38,688 nt of DNA from Bacillota bacterium (lineage in GTDB: Bacteria > Bacillota > Clostridia > Peptostreptococcales > Anaerovoracaceae): positions 1 through 38,688 of the forward strand of contig JALEJU010000029.1 in the NCBI GenBank assembly GCA_022769485.1. Reading direction: 5' to 3'. The notes beneath the pieces were generated by a model, which saw only the letters and a list, made by a program, of their open reading frames with translations, was not told the DNA's origin and searched no databases. A program made the translations under genes and the position numbers. This document shows positions 15,915-22,509 of the stretch, piece after piece. The stretch's first letter is position 1; each line of letters opens with the position of its first letter.

Positions 15915-16672
15915 CAGACTATTTGTACGACGGTTCCTGGCAGGGATTTTTGACCTGCGTATATTACCATTATTACGAAGAGAAGGCCGCGGAAATCTGT
16001 CCGGAAATCAGATATCAGACCAATTTACTGCGGCAGGCGAAAACAATCGTGACGGATACGGAAAAAGCGGAACGGGTTTCTTCGGCGATAGAGCGGAAGA
16101 TCTCGCCGTATTCGCTGACAAGGGCATACGCGGCGTTTCTGGCGGACGAGCCCGATAAAGAGCGTTTTATTTTGGATTATATTGTTTTGGGTTTTCGGGT
16201 AGGCGGGCATCTGGATGATCTGCGCGGCCGGGAGGAAGTGTTTCGTGTACAGAAACTGGCCAAACAGATTTCCCGGGAAGCGGAGCGATTTCGAGGGCTT
16301 CTGCGGTTTTCCGTTTTAAAGGCCGGAGACAGGGAGATTCTTTACGGAAAAATCCATCCCCGTCACAACATTTTGGAATTGCTGGGCGAGCATTTTTCGG
16401 ATCGGTTTCGCTCAGAACCTTTTTTAATTTATGATGGGGGCAGAGGAAAAGCTCTGTTTGGATGGGGCGGAAATTGGGAAACAGCTCCTTTCGAAGAAAA
16501 GCAGCTGCCGGGGTTCTCTCAAGAAGAACGGGACTACCGGAGACTGTGGCAAAGGTATTTTCATGTGATTGCGATCAAAGAACGGGAAAACCCCCGATGT
16601 CAGAAGAACTTTATGCCGGTGCGCTATTGGAAGGATCTTCCGGAATTCAGTGCAAAGGAAGTGATGAAATAA
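15911..16672 (+). CDS. DUF4130 DNA-metabolism protein, partner of the radical SAM protein
   Basis: This 253-residue protein has family hallmarks. The N-terminus is YDGSWQGFLTCVYYHYYEE. The middle is RFILDYIVLGFRVGGHLDDL. The C-terminal half contains the DUF4130-type stretch KIHPRHNILELLGEHFSDRF, with WQRYFHVIAIKERENPRCQKNFMPVRYWKDLPEF near the end (given here as the family's Arg/Trp-rich finish). In other genomes this domain can be fused to a uracil-DNA glycosylase. Here it is free-standing and no glycosylase gene lies in the window. The ATGA overlap with the upstream stop shows translational coupling, so both should be induced together through the LexA box. The biochemical role is unknown; a function in base-lesion handling is inferred from the linkage. 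Confidence 0.88.
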   Translation: MTDYLYDGSWQGFLTCVYYHYYEEKAAEICPEIRYQTNLLRQAKTIVTDTEKAERVSSAIERKISPYSLTRAYAAFLADEPDKERFILDYIVLGFRVGGHLDDLRGREEVFRVQKLAKQISREAERFRGLLRFSVLKAGDREILYGKIHPRHNILELLGEHFSDRFRSEPFLIYDGGRGKALFGWGGNWETAPFEEKQLPGFSQEERDYRRLWQRYFHVIAIKERENPRCQKNFMPVRYWKDLPEFSAKEVMK

Positions 16673-16694
16673 AAAGCGCAAAAGGTTTTTATTG

Positions 16695-16703
16695 TGCTAT
16701 AAT
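16695..16703 (+). promoter_or_regulatory. Extended -10 promoter of surE
   Basis: TGCTATAAT (TGn plus perfect TATAAT) lies 44 bases before the surE start and just after the DUF4130 stop. No -35 is visible at 17 bases, which an extended -10 can make up for. It would let surE-ispE-gntR be expressed independently of the SOS operon. Confidence 0.6.
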
Positions 16704-16746
16704 AAGGCAAGAAAAAATTTTACCGAAAATGAAAAAGGAAAACAGG

Positions 16747-17511
16747 ATGAATATTTTAATTTGCAATGATGACGGAATCAGCGCGAGAGGAATACAGGAG
16801 CTTGCAAAAGCGCTTTCCGGCTGCGGAAAGATTTATGTTTTTGCTCCCGATGGGCAGCGCAGTGCAAGCGGACACAGCATTACAATAAAAGATTCTATTT
16901 TTGCCTGCGAGGCAGAGTTTCCCTTCGCGGAAAAAGCATGGAAGGTGGGAGGGACTCCCGCGGACTGCGTAAAGATTGGATTGGAGATTCTGAGGCAGCA
17001 GGGGATTTCCGTCGATATGATCTTTTCCGGCATTAACCATGGAGCTAACTTAGGTACGGATGTTCTGTATTCCGGGACGGTATCTGCCGCTGTCGAAGGG
17101 GCTCTGAATAAAATTCCTTCGGTTGCGTTATCCGTTTACGAACATAAACCCACGCACTTTGAAGCGGCTTGCCGTATGGCGGTACAGGCCTGCAGACTGG
17201 GGGCGGACAGACTGCCCTGCCGGAATGTATTAAATATTAATGTCCCGGATCTTCCGGAAGCTGATATTAAAGGGGTAAAAATTACCCGCCTGGGACCTCG
17301 GGAGTATGAGGAGTGGTTCTGCCCGCAGGAAGTGGAGGAGGGACCGCCTCTTTACATCTATGCGGGAGAGCCGGTCTGGTATACGGATCTCCCGGAGGAC
17401 ATGGATGTAGTAGCTGCGCAGGAGCAGTATATTTCCGTTACTCCTATTCATTTTGACCTGACCGATCACGCCCTGCGGAGCGAAGTAGAAAAGTGGGGCT
17501 TTCAATTTTAA
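16747..17511 (+). CDS. surE: 5'/3'-nucleotidase SurE
   Basis: SurE is a metal-dependent phosphatase acting on nucleoside 5'- and 3'-monophosphates and short polyphosphates, linked to stress and stationary-phase survival. The 254-residue length is normal. The N-terminus is the diagnostic ILICNDDGISARGI, with the metal-binding Asp pair. Further on come SGxS-type RSASGHSIT and the Asn-containing SGINHGANLGTDVLYSGTVSAA. A longer open frame runs back to 16462 inside DUF4130, but the family starts at this ATG, which has an AAAGGAAAACAGG leader. It is followed by ispE after 17 bases. Confidence 0.97.
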   Translation: MNILICNDDGISARGIQELAKALSGCGKIYVFAPDGQRSASGHSITIKDSIFACEAEFPFAEKAWKVGGTPADCVKIGLEILRQQGISVDMIFSGINHGANLGTDVLYSGTVSAAVEGALNKIPSVALSVYEHKPTHFEAACRMAVQACRLGADRLPCRNVLNINVPDLPEADIKGVKITRLGPREYEEWFCPQEVEEGPPLYIYAGEPVWYTDLPEDMDVVAAQEQYISVTPIHFDLTDHALRSEVEKWGFQF

Positions 17512-17528
17512 ACTAAAAGGGAACGGAT

Positions 17529-18479
17529 ATGAAGCAGCGGGAACAGAAGGCGTATGCTAAAATCAATTTGGCTTTGGATGTGACGGGACGCCGGGAGGAT
17601 GGATACCATCTGGTGGATATGATTATGAACCAGGTGGATTTGTGGGATACGGTGCGGGTGGAAACAGAGGAAAGCATCGGCGAATTCATGCGGAAGGAAA
17701 AGATTTTTCTTTCGATTTCCGGTGCGGATTTGGCAGCGGATTCGACTAATTTAGCATGGAAAGCGGCGGAGTGTATCGGTGAAATCTGGAAACAAAAAAA
17801 TAATACGGAGATTCCTGCTGTAAGAATTTTTATAAAAAAACGGATCCCCATGGCGGCAGGATTAGCCGGCGGCAGTGCGGACTGCGCCGCGGTTTTGCTG
17901 GGATTAAACGCGCTTTGGAATTTGCAGCTTAGTTTAGAAGAACTGATGGAGATTGGTTTGCGTTTAGGTGCCGACGTACCGTTCTGCTTAATGGGGCAGG
18001 CTGCGGCAGATTCCACGCTGGGGGTTTCGGGCGGTGGAGTCTGTGCCAGGGCAGAGGGTATCGGCGAAAAATTGACGGTGCTGAAAGCGCCGTCTCTTTG
18101 GGTGCTGCTGGTAAAACCGGATCTGTCTCTTTCCACCGGGGAAATCTATCGAAAATTGGATTTGATGCCTTCTTATTCCCATCCCTGTATGGACGTTGTT
18201 GTTCAGGCTTTGGAACAAGGAAATCTGCAAAAAGTTTTTGAAAATTCCGCAAATGTTCTTGAAAATTCAGCGGCGTTCGAGTACCCTATTATTAAGTATA
18301 CAAAGAACAAGATAAAGACAAGAACGGGAGCCAGCTACACGGCTATGAGCGGAAGCGGCCCAACTGTATTTGGCTTGTATTTTACGCCAGAGCAGTGCCG
18401 GAAGGGCGCGGAGCTTATGGAAGAAGAGTTTTCTGCTGTTTACGCTGTGGCGCTTCATCGTTCGCGGGAGCTTGAATAA
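17529..18479 (+). CDS. ispE: 4-diphosphocytidyl-2-C-methyl-D-erythritol kinase
   Basis: A GHMP kinase that phosphorylates CDP-methylerythritol with ATP, the fourth step of the MEP isoprenoid pathway. At 316 residues it is slightly longer than the family norm. Motifs: the N-terminal AYAKINLALDVTGRREDGYH; the ATP-binding PMAAGLAGGSADCAAVL near residue 105-121, with the catalytic Asp shortly after in GLRLGADVPFCL; and the C-terminal GSGPTVFGLY. Cytoplasmic. AAAGGGAACGG precedes the ATG. The GntR gene starts about 20 bases after the stop, giving a three-gene unit from surE to the terminator at 19179. Confidence 0.98.
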   Translation: MKQREQKAYAKINLALDVTGRREDGYHLVDMIMNQVDLWDTVRVETEESIGEFMRKEKIFLSISGADLAADSTNLAWKAAECIGEIWKQKNNTEIPAVRIFIKKRIPMAAGLAGGSADCAAVLLGLNALWNLQLSLEELMEIGLRLGADVPFCLMGQAAADSTLGVSGGGVCARAEGIGEKLTVLKAPSLWVLLVKPDLSLSTGEIYRKLDLMPSYSHPCMDVVVQALEQGNLQKVFENSANVLENSAAFEYPIIKYTKNKIKTRTGASYTAMSGSGPTVFGLYFTPEQCRKGAELMEEEFSAVYAVALHRSRELE

Positions 18480-18498
18480 GGGGTTGGAAATCGAGGAA

Positions 18499-19161
18499 AT
18501 GAAAATCAACATCAATATACAGGAACATAAATCTTTGCGTGAATTGGTTTACGATCGCTTGCATGAGCTGATTGTGAACGGGGACATTAAGCCGGGAACC
18601 AGGCTGATGGAAGTGGATCTGGCGGAAAAGCTGGGGGTGAGCCGTACGCCTGTGCGAGAGGCGATCCGTAAGCTGGAACGAGAAGGGCTGGTAATAATTA
18701 AAGAACGCAAGGGTGCCTATGTTTCGGAAATTTCCATTCGGAGCATGATCGACATTTTAGAGGTGCAGAGCAATCTGGAAGGGCTGGCGGCGTATCTGGC
18801 GGCGTATCGTATGGATAAAAGCCAGCAGGAAGAATTGTTTCAGATTGAAAAAGAATTTGAAAAAGCCGTAGACGGAGGCGACGTTAACCAAATTTCCAAA
18901 GTGGATGAAGAGTTCCACCGCCGTCTGGTGCAGTCCAGCGAGAATGCGCATCTGATTCACTTGCTGGAGCAGTTAAATGAACATGTAATCCGGTTTCGAT
19001 ATCTTTACTATCAGGACATTCGCAGAGTGGAGGAAATGATACCGGAGCATCAAAGCATTCTGGACGCCATTGTGGAGAGTCGGGCGGAAAAAGCAAGAAA
19101 CGCGGCATACAGCCATATTGATAAATTGAAAGATATGGTGTTGCGGGGAGAATTACAATAG
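18499..19161 (+). CDS. GntR-family transcriptional regulator, FCD subfamily
   Basis: This 220-residue regulator has an N-terminal winged helix (about 10-75; EVDLAEKLGVSRTPVREAIRKLEREGLV) and a C-terminal all-helical FCD ligand domain (about 85-215). The FCD metal/ligand residues appear in the segments DEEFHRRLV and PEHQSILDAI and in a His near the C-terminus (SHIDKL). FCD regulators bind small acids or sugars acids; the effector here is unknown. The start is uncertain: ATG 18499 has GAGG unusually close, while TTG 18484 would add five residues. It closes the surE-ispE unit. A link to isoprenoid synthesis is suggested only by position. Confidence 0.9.
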   Translation: MKININIQEHKSLRELVYDRLHELIVNGDIKPGTRLMEVDLAEKLGVSRTPVREAIRKLEREGLVIIKERKGAYVSEISIRSMIDILEVQSNLEGLAAYLAAYRMDKSQQEELFQIEKEFEKAVDGGDVNQISKVDEEFHRRLVQSSENAHLIHLLEQLNEHVIRFRYLYYQDIRRVEEMIPEHQSILDAIVESRAEKARNAAYSHIDKLKDMVLRGELQ

Positions 19162-19178
19162 AAAAAAGAAAAAGGTTT

Positions 19179-19208
19179 CGGCCGTCCCGAATTCGGGGCG
19201 GCCGTTTT
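19179..19208 (+). terminator. Rho-independent terminator after the GntR gene
   Basis: The ten-pair stem CGGCCGTCCC/GGGGCGGCCG (one U-G pair) has the loop GAATTC and is followed by TTTT. It separates the surE-ispE-gntR unit from the SPOCS/LysM gene, whose sigma-F-like promoter begins two bases later. Confidence 0.85.
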
Positions 19209-19209
19209 G

Positions 19210-19239
19210 GTATAAAGGGACCCCCCGAGGAATAGAATG
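19210..19239 (+). promoter_or_regulatory. Possible sigma-F-type forespore promoter of the SPOCS/LysM gene
   Basis: GTATA (19210-19214) is followed after 15 bases by GAATAGAATG (19230-19239). This differs from the sigma-F -10 pattern GGNNANANTN at one position. Spacing equals that of the spoIIR candidate at 22262-22291. It lies about 30 bases before the start codon. No sigma-A promoter is evident between the terminator and the gene. Confidence 0.45.
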
Positions 19240-19274
19240 AATAGACAAGGTATCGTGATCAAGGGGGGATAACC

Positions 19275-21527
19275 ATGGGACATAATAAAGAAATAAAACA
19301 GGAAGAAATTCCGGAATTTGCCCTGCAGCCCGCACGGCCTGCGGAAACAGAAGTATTGACGGGGAAAAAAGAGGAAAGTTTTGATGCCTCGGCTTACGAT
19401 AAGCTGTTTGAGGAAATGGCTCGGCTGAAAGAATCTTTTGCGGAGGAAGTACGGAAGGGAAATGCGGAAATTGAGGCGCAGGAAGCGGCCGCCAGAGCGG
19501 GATGGGAAGAGCCTGCTTTTGAAGAAAAAGAGGTGATTTCCCAACCGGAGGAAACGTTTGCAGACGCAGGGAACAGCGCCGTGCCGGCAGTGACGGAACT
19601 GCGTGCAGAGGAGCCGACAGCGGCGGAGCTTCTCGCGAAGGAAACGGCAACGGCGGAACCGGTAATGGCAGCGCCGCATGAGGAGGAACCGAAAACGGCG
19701 GAATCGGCAATGGCAGCGCCGCATGAGACGGAACCGAAAACGGCAGAGCTTCTTGCGAAGGAAACGACAGCGGCAGAACCGCGGGCGGAGAAACCGAAGG
19801 AACTCGAAAGAGAGCCGGGTGAACAGGAATATAAACCGGTGATCGCAGAGGAAAAGCCTGAAATAACGGCAAAGGATTCTCCCGATTTTACGGCTGAAGG
19901 CGAGGACAGCGGACAGATTTCGGCTGTGGAACCGATTAAAATTAAACCTGCCGGTTCCGATGTGATAAGCGGCCAGTTAAAATTTACGGATTTTCGGAGT
20001 CTGCCTTCAGCGCGGGTACATATAGAGGAAGATCTTCTGGTTCCGGATGTAAAACCGGATCTGTCTTCTATCTTAACCATGGAGGGAGACTGTCGCCTGT
20101 CGGAAAATGAATTTCAGATGGGAAGTTCCGGGCGAAAAGAATTTCGGGTAAACGGTGAATTAGCATTGCAGATTCTGTATTTGCCTATGGAAGAAGAAGC
20201 TGATTTTATTCCTCTGTTTTCTGCCGTACCCTTCCGGGATGATATCGCCGTTCCGGCGGAAGCCGAAAGCAAGGTTTGCGTTTCTGCCGTGATTGAAAAC
20301 CTGGATTGGGAAGTAATAAATGAAAGAAAGTATCGGGTCAAAGCAGATCTATACCTGGAAGCGCGGGAATACAGGAACGTTTCTCTGGATCTGTTTCGGG
20401 GAATCAAAGGAAACAGGACTCAGCTGCGTAAAGAAACTGTGCCTGTAACGGAAGTTGCTCTGCGTAAAAAGGATGTTATCGAGCTCAGCGAGGAGATGCC
20501 GCTTAAGGACGGACGGGGCGAGATTGGAGAAATTTTAAGCTGGAACGCAAAAGCGGTTGAAACTCACCGGCAGATTTCAGAGGATAAGGCGGTAATCAGC
20601 GGCGCGATTCATTGCAGCGTTTTATACCGAAATCGGGAAGGACAGGAAAATGCGGGGAAACCGGAGTTGTACCGTGGAAAATCCGAATTTACACAATTCA
20701 TAAAGCTGAACGGGGAACGGGAGTTCCTGCCGGCAGCAGGAAGCAGAGCGGTATTTTCGCTGAAAAATGCCGCATTGGAAGCAGAAGACGGGGAAGACGG
20801 AATTCGGGATCGGTTTCGGTTTACCGCAGACCTGGAAACGGAATTGGAAATTTACAAAGATGAAGAGTTGGAAGTGGTTACGGATTTGTATGATCCCGAG
20901 CGGGATGTCTGTTACGATACGGAGGAAGTGGAGGTTTCCGCATTAAGAGGCAGCGGCCTTTCCGAAACGGGAATTCGGGAAATTTTCAACGTACCCGAAC
21001 GATTCGGCACAGCGGAACAGGTGCTTTTTCTTTCCGGCACTCCGATTTTAGGGAAAGCGTTTGCGGAGAATGGAAAAGGAGTTGCAGAGGGAGCTATTTC
21101 GGTAAAATTGGTGTGCCGTTCGGAGGAATCCGCCTCGCCTTTCGTTATTACGCAGATGCTTCCTTTCCGCTGTTCTGTAAACGTTCCGGGAGCAGAAGAC
21201 GGCATGGATACGGACTGCACGGTTACGCTGAAAGATCTTTGGTTTGACCGGATTAACAGCCGTCAGGTTGAGGTAAACGGGAGCTTATCTGTTTCCATGT
21301 CGGTCTATGGACGCCGGGTTTGTCCGCTGATTAAAAATCTCACGTTTGCGGACAGCAGCGCGGCCGCATCCAGACCTTCTGTGGTGGTTTATGTAGCCCG
21401 AGAGGGCGATAACCTGTGGAAGGTAGCGAAAAGATACCGTATGTCTTTAGAAGGTATGAAAGAGGTCAACGGCATAGCAGACGGCGAAACCATTCGCCCC
21501 GGGACAAAGCTGCTGATCGTAAAATAA
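19275..21527 (+). CDS. DUF3794 (SPOCS) and LysM domain protein, probable spore-coat morphogenetic type
   Basis: This 750-residue protein has three parts. The N-terminal approximately 230 residues are Glu/Ala/Pro-rich, low complexity, with nested repeats. The middle (about 235-690) consists of SPOCS/DUF3794 beta domains, beginning near SARVHIEEDLLVPDVKPDL and including KGNRTQLRKETVPVTE. The C-terminus (about 706-749) is one LysM domain (YVAREGDNLWKVAKRYRM, then IRPGTKLLIV) that should bind peptidoglycan or cortex. SPOCS domains occur in SpoVID-like coat proteins, and this SPOCS-LysM pairing is common in clostridia. There is no signal peptide, consistent with action inside the sporulating cell. 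GGGGGG lies before the ATG. The convergent neighbour is spoIIR. Confidence 0.9.
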   Translation: MGHNKEIKQEEIPEFALQPARPAETEVLTGKKEESFDASAYDKLFEEMARLKESFAEEVRKGNAEIEAQEAAARAGWEEPAFEEKEVISQPEETFADAGNSAVPAVTELRAEEPTAAELLAKETATAEPVMAAPHEEEPKTAESAMAAPHETEPKTAELLAKETTAAEPRAEKPKELEREPGEQEYKPVIAEEKPEITAKDSPDFTAEGEDSGQISAVEPIKIKPAGSDVISGQLKFTDFRSLPSARVHIEEDLLVPDVKPDLSSILTMEGDCRLSENEFQMGSSGRKEFRVNGELALQILYLPMEEEADFIPLFSAVPFRDDIAVPAEAESKVCVSAVIENLDWEVINERKYRVKADLYLEAREYRNVSLDLFRGIKGNRTQLRKETVPVTEVALRKKDVIELSEEMPLKDGRGEIGEILSWNAKAVETHRQISEDKAVISGAIHCSVLYRNREGQENAGKPELYRGKSEFTQFIKLNGEREFLPAAGSRAVFSLKNAALEAEDGEDGIRDRFRFTADLETELEIYKDEELEVVTDLYDPERDVCYDTEEVEVSALRGSGLSETGIREIFNVPERFGTAEQVLFLSGTPILGKAFAENGKGVAEGAISVKLVCRSEESASPFVITQMLPFRCSVNVPGAEDGMDTDCTVTLKDLWFDRINSRQVEVNGSLSVSMSVYGRRVCPLIKNLTFADSSAAASRPSVVVYVAREGDNLWKVAKRYRMSLEGMKEVNGIADGETIRPGTKLLIVK
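19623..19780 (+). repeat. Nested repeats inside the SPOCS/LysM gene
   Basis: Two adjacent 45-base units (19661-19705 and 19706-19750) are near identical and encode copies of MAAPHEEEPKTAES-type sequence. They are bracketed by a 38-base repeat, 19623-19660 and 19743-19780, which encodes AELLAKET(A/T)xAEP. The period is in frame, so copy-number change would only lengthen the linker. Confidence 0.85.
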
Positions 21528-21553
21528 GCAGTGCACCTCAGATGCTCCGGGGA

Positions 21554-22216
21554 TTATTTGAAAAGATCCAGTATTTTAAATCGAAGCTGCAGCTGATGAG
21601 GTTCCCCTTCGGATTCTGCATTCAGAATTTCTTTGTATTTTTCCGAGTCCACCGAGTTCATGTAATAACTGTCGATCTGTGCGGGATCCGGTTCGCTGCA
21701 ATCCTCAGGCGGTTCAACGCCGATCAGGCACAGGGGAGGGAAGAGAACGCACCACCAGTTTTCACCCTCTCCTTTTCCGATTGTAACAGTAAGCGCTTCG
21801 TATAAACCGGCCGGAAATGATACGCTGCCGTAAGTTTTTTCCGGGATCCAGCGAATACCTATCTTTGCATTGACATTATCCCTACATCCTTCCGACCGCA
21901 GGACGGCTTTGGCTTCTTTTTCAATTTCGGGCAAATGCGATTCTACATAGGAACGCATTTCTTCTGCAGTGAAGGATGTTTTTTCCGGATACGATAAGGC
22001 AAAATCTTTTTGGATGGATTGTACCAGCGCATCCCGGACTTTAAGCTTTAAGGCCTGATCTGCCGACGAATTGCTGTCGGCAATAACATGAAAGCGGAGA
22101 AAATCCGTATTGCATAATTCCGCGGGTTTTGTTTCGTACAGGCAGATTTGAGAAATAAAGAAAGTAAATAAAATAAGGAACAGTATGCAGAACTGTTTAT
22201 TTCGGCTTTTGTTCAT
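21554..22216 (-). CDS. spoIIR: Stage II sporulation protein R
   Basis: SpoIIR is made in the forespore, crosses into the space between the two membranes and triggers SpoIIGA to process pro-sigma-E in the mother cell. This 220-residue copy starts with a signal/anchor helix (about 8-25; FCILFLILFTFFISQICLY). Family motifs follow: FLRFHVIADSNSSADQALKLKVRD, and later GEGENWWCVLFPPLCL. Length and motifs are complete. The start has GAGGTAATG spacing. The C-terminal tail is acidic. A strong sigma-F-like promoter candidate lies upstream at 22262-22291. The gene converges on the SPOCS/LysM gene with only 26 bases between stops and no clear terminator between them. Confidence 0.96.
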   Translation of the reverse strand: MNKSRNKQFCILFLILFTFFISQICLYETKPAELCNTDFLRFHVIADSNSSADQALKLKVRDALVQSIQKDFALSYPEKTSFTAEEMRSYVESHLPEIEKEAKAVLRSEGCRDNVNAKIGIRWIPEKTYGSVSFPAGLYEALTVTIGKGEGENWWCVLFPPLCLIGVEPPEDCSEPDPAQIDSYYMNSVDSEKYKEILNAESEGEPHQLQLRFKILDLFK

Positions 22217-22261
22217 ATCATTACCTCACTTCGGGAGCGCAGGCTCCGTTGTTCTGTAGCG

Positions 22262-22291
22262 GATTCTTTCCATTTGTGAAACAGTTTATAC
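22262..22291 (-). promoter_or_regulatory. Sigma-F-type promoter of spoIIR
   Basis: On the minus strand GTATA (plus 22287-22291) is followed after 15 bases by GGAAAGAATC (plus 22262-22271). This fits the forespore sigma-F pattern GYWTA plus GGNNANANTN at all fixed positions. It predicts a leader of about 40 bases. Known sigma-F control of spoIIR in Bacillus supports it. Confidence 0.7.
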
Positions 22292-22405
22292 CTCTTGGAA
22301 GGGGTGCCAATTTTTCGTCGGGAAAGAAGGCGGAAAGTAAGACTAAAGTTGAAATTTGAAGAATACGGTCGAAGGAAAAAGGCTGCCGTGTTGTTACTTT
22401 TCTGT

Positions 22406-22433
22406 TTGCGGCAAGACATAAATGTGATAAAAT
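22406..22433 (+). promoter_or_regulatory. Promoter of the phosphohexomutase operon
   Basis: TTGCGG (22406-22411) and TAAAAT (22428-22433) are 16 bases apart, inside the spacer between the divergent spoIIR and mutase genes. The start site would lie near 22440, just before the first possible start codon. Confidence 0.5.
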
Positions 22434-22509
22434 ATAAAAGTTAAGAAGAAACTGAATGAGCAGAGAAAATATGCAGAGCGCACAGGCTCATAATGTGAAG
22501 GATTATAGA

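Noticed and set aside
16462..16746. 95-residue N-terminal extension of surE
   Set aside because: It lies inside the DUF4130 gene in another frame. SurE proteins begin at the NDDG motif, and an extended -10 promoter lies between.
18370..18498. N-terminal extension of the GntR regulator
   Set aside because: It overlaps the ispE 3' end in another frame and has no GntR-type sequence before residue 1 of the chosen start.
19050..19872. Two Pro/Ser/Leu- and Arg/Cys-rich minus-strand frames
   Set aside because: They are shadows of the Glu/Ala-rich repeat linker of the SPOCS/LysM gene and cross the terminator at 19179.
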